Positions 53,533 to 62,203 of a stretch of 64,000 bases of DNA are shown in pieces. The stretch's first letter is position 1. Each line of letters opens with the position of its first letter. This stretch comes from Novosphingobium aureum. Its GTDB lineage: Bacteria; Pseudomonadota; Alphaproteobacteria; Sphingomonadales; Sphingomonadaceae. The translations under genes and the position numbers were made by a program. Under the pieces are notes generated by a model. It had not been told where the DNA came from, did no database searches, and was given only the letters and a program-made list of their open reading frames with translations. The stretch covers positions 1,674,001-1,738,000 of the forward strand of contig NZ_JADZGI010000001.1 of NCBI RefSeq assembly GCF_015865035.1, written 5' to 3'.

Positions 53533-54416
53533 GCGATGCGTCAGGCGACAATCTGCCCGGTGGGACGACAGCAGGTGAGGGGCGTGAGCCCCGCACTGGT
53601 CGCCGCCGCATCGCAGCGGGTCTGTCGCTGCGGGCTATGGTGCCCAACGCGATCACCGCGGCGGCGCTGTGCTCGGGCCTGACCGGGATCCGCTTCGCCA
53701 TTGCCGGTGATTTCGAGAAGTCGGTGCAGGCGGTCATTCTGGCGGGCCTGCTCGACGGTATCGACGGGCGTGCAGCCCGCCTGCTCAAGGCGCAGTCACG
53801 TTTCGGCGCCGAGCTCGACAGTCTTGCCGACGCGATCTCCTTCGGCGTGGCCCCGGCGCTGATCGTCTATCTCTGGACGCTTCACGCGCTGCCCAGCCTT
53901 GGCTGGATTTCCGCGCTGGCTTTCGCGATTTGCTGCGTGCTGCGCCTCGCCCGGTTCAATGCACGGCTCGACGTCGACGATCAGCCGCACAAGAGTGCCG
54001 GTTTCCTGACCGGCGTACCCGCGCCGCTGGGGGCAGGACTCGCCTTTCTGCCGATCTACCTGTGGATCGCGACGACCCGCCCGGAATTCGCCGAGCCCGT
54101 TGCGGTCAGCCTGTGGATGGTCCTGATCGCGTTCCTGATGATTTCGAACGTACCGACGCTGAGCTGGGGCCGGTTGCGACCGCCGCCGCGCATGCGCCTG
54201 TTCGTGATCGCGCTGGTCGGCCTTGCCGTCGCGGCGCTGCTGACCGAGCCCTGGCTGACCCTCGTGGTCCTGACGCTGGGCTATCTTCTGCTGCTTCCCT
54301 ATGGACTTGCGGTCTACCGCAAGGTCAGGCGGCAAGCATCGCCCGCGCCGGTGTCAGAACCGGAAGAGGCAGCATCGCAGCCCGGGCCGGACTACGAACC
54401 GCTCGGTCCTTCCTGA
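53529..54416 (+). CDS. pssA: CDP-diacylglycerol-serine O-phosphatidyltransferase
   Basis: A 295-residue membrane enzyme making phosphatidylserine from CDP-diacylglycerol, the substrate of the preceding psd. The CDP-alcohol transferase motif is split across DGIDGRAARLLKAQSRFGAE and LDSLAD (near 78), with the two metal-binding Asp pairs. About seven helices follow. The C-terminal 30 residues are Pro/Glu-rich and soluble. The start is GTG 53529. cdsA, the source of the CDP-lipid, is in the same window at 61381. Confidence 0.94.
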   Translation: MSDASGDNLPGGTTAGEGREPRTGRRRIAAGLSLRAMVPNAITAAALCSGLTGIRFAIAGDFEKSVQAVILAGLLDGIDGRAARLLKAQSRFGAELDSLADAISFGVAPALIVYLWTLHALPSLGWISALAFAICCVLRLARFNARLDVDDQPHKSAGFLTGVPAPLGAGLAFLPIYLWIATTRPEFAEPVAVSLWMVLIAFLMISNVPTLSWGRLRPPPRMRLFVIALVGLAVAALLTEPWLTLVVLTLGYLLLLPYGLAVYRKVRRQASPAPVSEPEEAASQPGPDYEPLGPS

Positions 54417-54597
54417 CCGTCGCGGCAACACTGCGGGGCTGGGCATATCTGCCCTGCGCCCGCAGTTCGATATCCTGCCACGCGAGTTCCGCGCGCAGTG
54501 CGCGAAACTTCGGAGCGAACTGGATCCAGCTGGCAACGACGGTCCAGGCCGAAGCCATGGCGGCAACCGCAAAGAGACCGATGGCAAGTGCATTCAT
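54325..54597 (-). CDS. Small membrane-anchored protein overlapping the 3' end of pssA
   Basis: A 90-residue hypothetical protein: one N-terminal helix (MNALAIGLFAVAAMASAWTV), then KFRALRAELAWQDIELRAQG, a charged amphipathic stretch, and a disordered basic end. AAGGA stands close upstream of the ATG at 54597. Its last 92 bases overlap the coding end of pssA in the opposite direction, so one of the two C-terminal tails may be shorter than drawn. No family is recognised; I regard the first 60 residues as the credible part. Confidence 0.5.
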   Translation of the reverse strand: MNALAIGLFAVAAMASAWTVVASWIQFAPKFRALRAELAWQDIELRAQGRYAQPRSVAATVRKDRAVRSPARAAMLPLPVLTPARAMLAA

Positions 54598-54802
54598 GTC
54601 CAGTTCCTTTCGCTCGCCGGTCTGCGCCAATGGCCGCCGGACCTGAGGGGTGGCTTGTGGAAAACCTCGGATTGTTCTATCAATGTTCCTGTTGGGTCGT
54701 TAGTTCTCTTTTTGTTCTCCTGTTGTCAAGGGGATTTTGGAACGACAATCCTTTTGGGGAGTCCTCCGGCCCGGTGCGCCGATCGGAGTTAGGGTGCGTA
54801 TA

Positions 54803-55276
54803 ATGAATGAAGGTGGTCTGCCGCTAAAGCTCGTGACCCTCGAAGGGCTTGGCGAGTGGTGCACGGCCAATGGTTTCGAGATCGAGGAAGTCGGTTCGGA
54901 CGAAGTCCTCCTGACGGACGCAGAGACCGGCAGTGCCTGGTCGTTGTTCCGGGTCGAGGACTGGTTGCAGGCAAAAGGACTGGTGATCGACGAGGTCGAG
55001 CCCACGCACGCCCTTTGCGAGACGCTGGTGCGCTTGCACGATCGCCTGATCGGCTGCCGCTTCGCGCTCGACCAGCAGCATGGTCTGGTGATCGTCGCCG
55101 ATTTCGGGCGCGCCAGCCAGACGATCGAGGGCATTGGCGAGACCTTGATGCAGATGCAGTCGATCATCGACCAGACCGCACCGATGCTCGACAAGGTGAT
55201 CGAGAAGGGCGCTGCCGCCGACGAGCAGACCATTGATCGTGCCTTTGGGGTCATGGGTTCTTTGCGTATCCACTGA
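54803..55276 (+). CDS. Hypothetical cytoplasmic protein, possibly YbjN-like
   Basis: A 157-residue acidic alpha/beta protein: LVTLEGLGEWCTANGFEIEE, WSLFRVEDWLQAKGLVIDEV, CRFALDQQHGLVIVADFGRA and a long C-terminal helix TIEGIGETLMQMQSIIDQTA. The overall layout resembles YbjN or type III chaperone-like folds, but I cannot point to a signature, so this is a weak suggestion. It starts at ATG 54803; a TTG reading from 54737 would add an unlikely 22 residues. It is single, ahead of rpsB by 276 bases. Confidence 0.65.
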   Translation: MNEGGLPLKLVTLEGLGEWCTANGFEIEEVGSDEVLLTDAETGSAWSLFRVEDWLQAKGLVIDEVEPTHALCETLVRLHDRLIGCRFALDQQHGLVIVADFGRASQTIEGIGETLMQMQSIIDQTAPMLDKVIEKGAAADEQTIDRAFGVMGSLRIH

Positions 55277-55552
55277 GTGTGGCGCGCGCTGGCAGTAGGC
55301 CAGTATTTGCAGGCACTTGCCGGTGTCTCGTCGGTTTGGCGGCCCAGGAGCGCGACGCAACGGCGCGATTGGGGCTGGATTTCCCCGCCCAGCTTCGCTA
55401 AGGGCGGCCCCGTTCGAGAGGGGGCACCACCGAATCCGCGGCGGTACTTGCTTCTCGGGCAAATCCACATGGGCGATGCACATACCGGTGCCGCAGCGGG
55501 TCGATCCGCACGGTTCCAGTCGCCCAGAGGTTAAACCGGAAGGAATTATACT

Positions 55553-56305
<753 letters not shown>

Positions 56306-56425
56306 TCACCCGGGGTTACGACAGGTTCCGTCACGGAATTGTCGCGCGCCGGGTCCATTGGGCTCGGCGCGCCCTTAGTTTCAGGGCCGTATCCACGGCT
56401 CCACCACAGTAAGAGGATTTGAGCG

Positions 56426-57349
56426 ATGGCTTACACCGCCGCTGACGTGAAGACCCTGCGCGAGCGCTCGGGCGCCGGCATGATGGATTGCAAGAAGGCT
56501 CTCGACGAGACCGGTGGCGACATCGAAGCCGCCGTTGACGCGCTGCGCGCCAAGGGTCTGGCCGCTGCCGCCAAGAAGTCGAGCCGCACGGCTGCCGAAG
56601 GTCTCGTCGGCGTTGCCGTCGAGGGCACCAAGGGCGTTGCCGTCGAGGTCAACTCGGAAACCGACTTCGTTGCCAAGAACGAGCAGTTCCAGGACTTCGT
56701 GCGCAAGACCACCGAAGTCGCTCTCTCGGTCGACGGCGACGACGTCGAGGCGCTCAAGGGCGCTGCCTACCCCGACGGTGGCACCGTCGGCGACAAGCTG
56801 ACCAACAACGTCGCCACCATCGGTGAGAACCAGCAGGTTCGCCGCATGAAGACCGTCTCGGTCAAGCAGGGCGTGGTCGTTCCCTACATGCACAACGCTG
56901 CTGCGCCGAACCTCGGCAAGATCGGCGTTCTCGTCGCGCTCGAGTCGGAAGCTTCGGCCGACGTGCTCGAGACGCTGGGCAAGCAGATCGCGATGCACAT
57001 CGCCGCTGCCTTCCCGCTCGCGCTCAACGCTGACGATCTCGACGCCGAGCTGATCGCTCGCGAGCGCAAGATCGCCGAAGAGAAGGCCGCTGAATCGGGC
57101 AAGCCCGAAGCAGTCCAGGCCAAGATGGTCGACGGCGCGATCGCGAAGTACGCCAAGGAGAACGCTCTCCTGTCGCAGGTCTTCGTGATGGACAACAAGA
57201 CCCCGATCCTCGAAGTCGTCAACGCGGCCGGCAAGGAAGCGGGCGCCAAGATCGAGCTGGTCGACTTCGTGCGCTACCAGCTGGGCGAGGGCATCGAGAA
57301 GGAAGTCTCCGACTTCGCCGCCGAAGTGGCTGCTGCCGCTGGCGTCTGA
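56426..57349 (+). CDS. tsf: Translation elongation factor Ts
   Basis: The 307-residue guanine-nucleotide exchange factor for EF-Tu. VKTLRERSGAGMMDCKKALD (residues 8-27), then EVNSETDFVAKNEQFQDFV (near 75) with the TDFV motif that contacts EF-Tu, and VALESEAS and HIAAAFPLALN in the dimerisation core. AGAGGATTTGAGCG precedes the ATG. It ends in a strong terminator, so pyrH is not on this transcript. Confidence 0.97.
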   Translation: MAYTAADVKTLRERSGAGMMDCKKALDETGGDIEAAVDALRAKGLAAAAKKSSRTAAEGLVGVAVEGTKGVAVEVNSETDFVAKNEQFQDFVRKTTEVALSVDGDDVEALKGAAYPDGGTVGDKLTNNVATIGENQQVRRMKTVSVKQGVVVPYMHNAAAPNLGKIGVLVALESEASADVLETLGKQIAMHIAAAFPLALNADDLDAELIARERKIAEEKAAESGKPEAVQAKMVDGAIAKYAKENALLSQVFVMDNKTPILEVVNAAGKEAGAKIELVDFVRYQLGEGIEKEVSDFAAEVAAAAGV

Positions 57350-57370
57350 TCTCTCGATCGCGCAAAATTG

Positions 57371-57408
57371 AAAAAGGCCGCAGGAGCAATCGCTTCTGCG
57401 GCCTTTTT
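57371..57408 (+). terminator. Intrinsic terminator of rpsB-tsf
   Basis: AAAAAGGCCGCAG and CTGCGGCCTTTTT-type arms, 12 bases apart, with T-runs on both sides; it can act in both directions. Confidence 0.93.
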
Positions 57409-57491
57409 CATGTCCGCGAGAGGGCGGGGGCTCCTTGTGCTGCAAGGTCGATGGTCTAGGCTCATTCTTCTTGAGGCATCGTGGGAGGGGC

Positions 57492-58128
57492 ATGATGGGG
57501 CGAATGCGAAACGTACTGGTCGCGGGGTTGGCCATGCTGGCTCGGGCTGTTTAGGCACCGGTGCTGGCGGTCACTTCGGAACCTGAGGAAGCAGGCCCTG
57601 AGGCATCAGGCAAAGCTGAAGTGCGCGCAGTGCTGACGGACGGACTGGTGGGGGGGCTTGAAGGCCTGTCGGCTCTGGATACTCCATCCTGACACTTGGG
57701 CAGAAGGGGCCGGGCCTTTCGTCAAGGCCGTAGGGCTGGAAGGTGCGATGGGGCAGGTCGCTTCGGTTGCCGAGGTCAATCTGCCGCCAGAGGCATGGCG
57801 AGCGGGCAACATCTACTGGCGCATCAACTCAACCTTGAATGCGGGGTATGTTCTCGTCGTCTCGCATCGCATGCCGATATGTCATCTGACGGGCGGCGGG
57901 GCTGAGGATCTTCAGCCTGTCGTGGTTGAGGTCCTGGCGTCGGCGGAATTTGGTTCGGCATAGCGCGAGATCGATGAGGCGACACGTGGCGACATGGTTT
58001 CGACCACTTTCGTCAGTCGCGAAGAGCCCGATTTCACGATGGTGGTGAGCCGGGCGGCTGCACCCGGTGCAAGGCGCGACCGGGTGCAGGTGATCGCCTC
58101 GGCAAGCTTCGAGCCGGCGGGCGAATGA
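57492..58128 (+). pseudogene. Exported-protein pseudogene with two stops and a frameshift
   Basis: From ATG 57492 the reading is MMGRMRNVLVAGLAMLARAV, a TAG at 57552, then APVLAVTSEPEEAG in the same frame, which completes a typical signal peptide if the TAG was CAG. Near 57650-57656 there is a run of seven G; dropping one G joins the frame to LKACRLWILHPDTWAEGAGP and about 95 more residues (GYVLVVSHRMPICHLTGGG). A TAG at 57961 interrupts again, and the same frame runs on to a TGA at 58126 (DRVQVIASASFEPAGE). The restored protein would have about 210 residues. I recognise a conserved secreted type but cannot name the family. It lies between the tsf terminator and the convergent reductase-like gene. 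Confidence 0.75.
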
Positions 58129-58737
58129 TCAGTACGCGGCCGTGAAGCGTGCGCGGCTGTGTTCGTGAGTTTCGAGCTCGTCGACCATGGCCAGCGCGAA
58201 GTCGGCGAAGCTGATCTTGCTCTCGTCATTGGCATCGACGACGAGTTCGTCCCCGCCCTTGCGGTAGTGGCCGAGGCGCTCGCCCTCGAAGATGATCATG
58301 GCGGGCGAGAAGAACGTCCAGTCGATGTCGTCGTTCGCCTTGAGCGCGTCGAGGAAGGCGATGCCGGCGAGGGCTGCGCTCTTCCAGTCTTCAGGGAAAT
58401 CCGGGCCGTCGATCAGGCGCTTGCCGTCGGGGCCGGTGAGGCTTGCCGCACCGCCGGTCACGAGAATGCGTCCGACGCCTGCGCTGCGCAGGGCAGAGAG
58501 CAGGGTCTCGGCGGGGATCGTGTGGTGCAATGCGCTGATGACGGCGTCGCTGCCCGCGATCAGCCCGGCCAGTTGCACCGGGTCCGAGGCATCGCCTGCG
58601 CTCGCGGTAATGTTCTTGCCCTGTGGAATGGCTTGCGGGTGACGGGCGATGGCCACGACCTGGTGGCCGCGCGCAGCAGCCTCCTTAACGATTTCGGATC
58701 CGGCGTGGCCGCTGGCGCCAAGGACTGCAATCTTCAT
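58129..58737 (-). CDS. NAD(P)-binding (NmrA/SDR-like) protein
   Basis: A 202-residue Rossmann protein. The dinucleotide loop is IAVLGASGHAGSEIVKEAAA (residues 3-22), followed by AIARHPQAIP, GSDAVISALHH, RILVTGGAASLTGPDGKRLID and DWTFFSPAMIIFEGERLG. It is of the NAD(P)H-binding, YwnB/NmrA-like kind without the classical SDR Tyr-x3-Lys, and such proteins serve as reductases or redox sensors. It is divergent from an HxlR-type regulator with 56 bases and a palindrome between, a standard sensor-enzyme pair. Confidence 0.85.
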   Translation of the reverse strand: MKIAVLGASGHAGSEIVKEAAARGHQVVAIARHPQAIPQGKNITASAGDASDPVQLAGLIAGSDAVISALHHTIPAETLLSALRSAGVGRILVTGGAASLTGPDGKRLIDGPDFPEDWKSAALAGIAFLDALKANDDIDWTFFSPAMIIFEGERLGHYRKGGDELVVDANDESKISFADFALAMVDELETHEHSRARFTAAY

Positions 58738-58755
58738 CTTCGTATTCCCTAGGTG

Positions 58756-58770
58756 GTTACCAATGGTGAC
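58756..58770. promoter_or_regulatory. Candidate HxlR operator
   Basis: GTTACCAATGGTGAC is a near-perfect dyad (GTxACCA-A-TGGTxAC) midway between the divergent start codons at 58737 and 58794. Its size and position match the operators reported for HxlR-family regulators of adjacent redox genes. Confidence 0.6.
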
Positions 58771-58793
58771 TAGGTGTGATATCCATAGCGATC

Positions 58794-59213
58794 ATGCAAG
58801 AAGGCACCTTTTCGATACCCGCTAACCGCGAGGTAACCACCCCGCCGGCCTACGATGTATTCGCGGCGCAATGTCCCACCCGTCAGTTGCTCGATCGGGT
58901 GGCCGACAAGTGGAGCGTGCTCATCCTCACGACGCTTGGCGCGCAGGAGATGCGCTTCAACGCGCTGCGCCGCCATATCGAGGGCATCTCGCAAAAGATG
59001 CTCAGCCAGACGCTGCGTGCGCTCGAGCGCGACGGGCTGGTCGAGCGCAGCGTGGTCGCCTCGATCCCGGTCAAGGTAAGCTATGCGCTGACACCGCTCG
59101 GCGCCGAACTGCTCGAGGCGCTGCGCGCGATGATCGCCTGGGCCGAGCAGCGCATGGACGATGTCGCAAAGGCGCAGGCGCGGTTCGATCGTGCACATGC
59201 CGAGGCGGGCTGA
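58794..59213 (+). CDS. HxlR-family transcriptional regulator
   Basis: A 139-residue winged-helix protein. CPTRQLLDRVADKWSVLILT (near 27) is the HxlR signature with a Cys that in some members senses electrophiles or diamide. It continues MRFNALRRHIEGISQKMLSQTLRALERDGL, the recognition helix and wing, and VKVSYALTPLGAEL. The ATG at 58794 was chosen over a GTG 6 codons earlier, because it leaves the intergenic operator free. It probably represses the divergent NAD(P)-binding protein gene and itself. Confidence 0.9.
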   Translation: MQEGTFSIPANREVTTPPAYDVFAAQCPTRQLLDRVADKWSVLILTTLGAQEMRFNALRRHIEGISQKMLSQTLRALERDGLVERSVVASIPVKVSYALTPLGAELLEALRAMIAWAEQRMDDVAKAQARFDRAHAEAG

Positions 59214-59364
59214 GCGCTGAGGGCTGAGCGGTGAGGGCTGGGCGTGCGGCGGGCTGCGCGCCCCGCAGCGGAACAGGGCAGGGAAATCTCCGAAGTCGCC
59301 CTTGGCAAGGCGCGCGCGCACTCCTAAAGCCTTGCCGACCCCCAGTTCAGGAGACCGTGCTGCA

Positions 59365-60087
59365 ATGAGTTCCTCCCCCTACAAGCGCGTCCTGCTCAAG
59401 CTCTCGGGCGAAGTTTTGATGGGTAGCCAGCCGTTTGGCATCGACCCCGAATTCGTCGCCGAGATGGCCGGCGAAGTGAAGGCGGCCAAGGACACCGGGC
59501 TGGAAATCTGCCTCGTCATCGGCGGCGGCAACATCTTTCGCGGCATGGCCGGTGCGGCCAAGGGCATGGACCGTGCCCAAGCTGACTACATGGGCATGCT
59601 CGCGACCGTGATGAACGCGCTTGCCATGCAGAACGCGCTCGAACAGCTCGGCGTGCCGACCCGCGTGCAGTCGGCGATCGAGATGGACAAGGTCTGCGAG
59701 CCGGTGATCCGCCGCCGCGCCGAGCGCCACCTCGAGAAGGGCCGCGTCGTGATCTTCGCCGCGGGCGTCGGCGCGCCTTATTTCACCACCGATTCCGGTG
59801 CAGCACTGCGCGCCGCCGAGATGAAGTGCGATGCGCTGCTCAAGGGCACCAGTGTCGACGGGGTCTACGACAGCGACCCCAAGACCAACCCGGAGGCCAA
59901 GCGCTACGACACCGTCGACTTCGACACCGTCCTCGCCGACAACCTCAAGGTGATGGACGCATCCGCCGTGGCGCTGTGCCGCGACAATTCGATTCCGATC
60001 GTCGTCTTTTCGATCCGCGAACAGGGCAACCTCGCCGCTGTTCTGGCGGGAGAGGGCACCAAGACGATCGTGCAGAAGGGAGCCTGA
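59365..60087 (+). CDS. pyrH: UMP kinase
   Basis: A 240-residue amino-acid-kinase-fold enzyme that phosphorylates UMP. VLLKLSGEVLMG (residue 9), LVIGGGNIFRGMAG (near 50), ADYMGMLATVMNALAMQ (near 72) and TDSGAALRAAEM (near 145) are typical. TCAGGAGA lies 10 bases upstream of ATG 59365; the upstream reading from 59302 is not credible. frr follows 1 base later, as in many proteobacteria. Confidence 0.96.
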   Translation: MSSSPYKRVLLKLSGEVLMGSQPFGIDPEFVAEMAGEVKAAKDTGLEICLVIGGGNIFRGMAGAAKGMDRAQADYMGMLATVMNALAMQNALEQLGVPTRVQSAIEMDKVCEPVIRRRAERHLEKGRVVIFAAGVGAPYFTTDSGAALRAAEMKCDALLKGTSVDGVYDSDPKTNPEAKRYDTVDFDTVLADNLKVMDASAVALCRDNSIPIVVFSIREQGNLAAVLAGEGTKTIVQKGA

Positions 60088-60088
60088 C

Positions 60089-60646
60089 ATGGCCAAGTAC
60101 GACAAGGATGATCTCGAACGCCGCATGAAGGGCGCGGTGGAATCGCTCAAGGGCGATCTCGCCGGCCTGCGCACCGGTCGCGCCAGCACGCAGCTGCTCG
60201 ACCCGGTCAACGTCGAGGTCTACGGCGCGATGATGCCGCTCAACCAGGTCGCCACCGTCTCGGTGCCCGAGCCGCGCATGATCTCGGTGCAGGTCTGGGA
60301 CAAGTCCAACGTGACCCCGGTCGAGAAGGCGATCCGTTCGGCAGGTCTGGGCCTTAACCCGATCAACGATGGCCAGACCCTGCGCCTGCCGATCCCCGAC
60401 CTCACCGAGGAGCGCCGCAAGGAGCTCGCCAAGCTCGCCGGCCAGTACGCCGAGAAGGCCAAGGTCGCGATCCGCAACGTGCGCCGCGACGGTATGGACG
60501 ATCTCAAGACCGACGAGAACAAGAAGGAAATCTCGGAAGACGAGCGCAAGCGCGCGGAGACCGACGTGCAGAAGCTGACCGACGAGCAGATCAAGGCCGT
60601 CGACGATGCCTTCGCGCACAAGGAAAAGGAAATTCTCAACAAGTGA
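60089..60646 (+). CDS. frr: Ribosome recycling factor
   Basis: A 185-residue factor that with EF-G splits post-termination ribosomes. LRTGRASTQLLDPVNVEVYG (near 27), PINDGQTLRLPIPDLTEERR (near 90) and KEISEDERKRAETDVQKLTD (near 148) are hallmark stretches. It starts 1 base after pyrH and is followed by uppS after 58 bases. Confidence 0.97.
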   Translation: MAKYDKDDLERRMKGAVESLKGDLAGLRTGRASTQLLDPVNVEVYGAMMPLNQVATVSVPEPRMISVQVWDKSNVTPVEKAIRSAGLGLNPINDGQTLRLPIPDLTEERRKELAKLAGQYAEKAKVAIRNVRRDGMDDLKTDENKKEISEDERKRAETDVQKLTDEQIKAVDDAFAHKEKEILNK

Positions 60647-60704
60647 CCCGACGACTGGCTCATGAGGGACATCGCCAAGTGTCTGCCAGCGCAGCGAGGG
60701 CCGC

Positions 60705-61394
60705 GTGAAGGCTGACGGCACTGCCGGTGCGCGCCACGTCGCCATCATCATGGATGGCAACGGGCGCTGGGCGAAGAAGCGCCTGCTTCCGCGCGCGATG
60801 GGTCACCAGCGCGGCGTGGAGGCGGTGCGCCGGATCGTGCGCGGTGCGCGCGAGCTCGGCCTCGAGGCACTGACCCTCTACGCCTTCTCGACCGAGAACT
60901 GGCGGCGCCCGGAGGAGGAAATCTCCGACCTCATGGGCCTGATGAAGCGCTTCATCCTCTCCGATCTCGACGAGTTCGCGAAGGCCGGGGTGCGCCTCAG
61001 GATCATCGGCGACTACACCGCCTTCAAGCCCGACGTTGTCGAGCTGATCGACGGCGCGATTGCGCGGACCGCCGGGAACACCGGCACCACGCTCGCGGTC
61101 GCGCTGAACTACGGCGCGCGCGACGAGATCGCCCGCGCCGCGCGCAAGGCCGCGGCCAAGGGCGAGATCACGCCCGAGAGCATCGAGGCCGAGCTCGACA
61201 CCGCCGACCTGCCGCCGCTCGACCTGCTGATCCGCACCTCGGGCGAGGTTCGCCTGTCGAACTTCCTGCTGTGGCAGGCGGCCTATGCAGAGATGCTCTT
61301 CACCGACGTCCTGTGGCCCGATTTCACCGTGGATCACCTGCGCGAGGCGCTCGACGACTTCGCCAATCGCGAGAGACGTTATGGAGGGCGCTGA
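60705..61394 (+). CDS. uppS: Undecaprenyl diphosphate synthase (isoprenyl transferase)
   Basis: A 229-residue cis-prenyltransferase that builds the C55 lipid carrier of peptidoglycan and LPS. HVAIIMDGNGRWAKKRLLPR (near 11) binds the first substrate, YAFSTENWRRPEEEI (near 66) and LLIRTSGEVRLSNFLLWQ (near 173) complete the site. The start is GTG 60705. The last 14 bases overlap cdsA. Confidence 0.95.
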   Translation: MKADGTAGARHVAIIMDGNGRWAKKRLLPRAMGHQRGVEAVRRIVRGARELGLEALTLYAFSTENWRRPEEEISDLMGLMKRFILSDLDEFAKAGVRLRIIGDYTAFKPDVVELIDGAIARTAGNTGTTLAVALNYGARDEIARAARKAAAKGEITPESIEAELDTADLPPLDLLIRTSGEVRLSNFLLWQAAYAEMLFTDVLWPDFTVDHLREALDDFANRERRYGGR

Positions 61395-62154
61395 CCGCAA
61401 GGCCAAGGGCGCGTCGGACCTCGGCGTGCGCGCGGCCTCGGCCGTGGTGATGGTGGCGCTCGCGGGCGGGGCGCTGTGGCTGGGCGGTCCGGTGTGGATC
61501 GCCTTCGTCTGCGCGGTCGCGGTCGGGGTCTTGTGGGAATGGGTGCGCATGTCGCGCCGCTTCGCGACAGAGCCGATGGCCCGCGGCCTGTGGAATTTCG
61601 GCGGCATGTTCTACGTCGGCATCGGCGCTGCCATGCTGCTGTTCCTGCGCAATCCCGCCTTCACCCTCGCGCCCTTGCTGACGGTAGTGACCGGCGTGAT
61701 CGCGGTCGACGTTGGTGCCTACTTTGCCGGGCGCACTTTCGGCGGTCCCAAGATCGCGCCCGCGATCAGCCCCTCCAAGACCTGGGCAGGGCTTGTCGGT
61801 GGATGCGTCGGCGCGACTGCGGTGCTGTTCGGTGCCGCGATGCTGTGGCGCGCAGGCTCGATCGATGTCGAGCCCGTCACCTCGCCGGGCGCCTTGCGCA
61901 GCTGCTTCGGGATGGACCGGTGCTGGTACTTCGATGCCAGCCCCGTCGCGCTCTTCGCAATCTGCCTGATGACCGGCATCTTCTTCGCCGTGGCCGCGCA
62001 GGCCGGCGATTTCTTCGAGAGCTGGATGAAGCGGCGGGCTGGGGTCAAGGACTCCGGATCGCTGATTCCCGGGCATGGCGGCTTCTTCGACCGCGTTGAC
62101 GGCTTGCTGGCCGTGCTTTTCCTGCTAGCCCTGATGATCCTGTTCAAGCCGTGA
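61381..62154 (+). CDS. cdsA: Phosphatidate cytidylyltransferase (CDP-diglyceride synthase)
   Basis: A 257-residue membrane enzyme that makes CDP-diacylglycerol, the substrate of pssA (53529). About seven helices are visible. The CdsA signature is SPSKTWAGLVGG (near 131), then VKDSGSLIPGHGGFFDRVDG near the C terminus (about residue 220), with catalytic Asp residues. An insertion ALRSCFGMDRCWYFDASPVA holds two Cys near 180. It starts at ATG 61381 inside the end of uppS, so the two are coupled. Confidence 0.93.
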   Translation: MEGADRKAKGASDLGVRAASAVVMVALAGGALWLGGPVWIAFVCAVAVGVLWEWVRMSRRFATEPMARGLWNFGGMFYVGIGAAMLLFLRNPAFTLAPLLTVVTGVIAVDVGAYFAGRTFGGPKIAPAISPSKTWAGLVGGCVGATAVLFGAAMLWRAGSIDVEPVTSPGALRSCFGMDRCWYFDASPVALFAICLMTGIFFAVAAQAGDFFESWMKRRAGVKDSGSLIPGHGGFFDRVDGLLAVLFLLALMILFKP

Positions 62155-62203
62155 GCCGTATCGGCGCCGCAGCTGGACGATATTTGATGACCAAGGGACC
62201 GCA

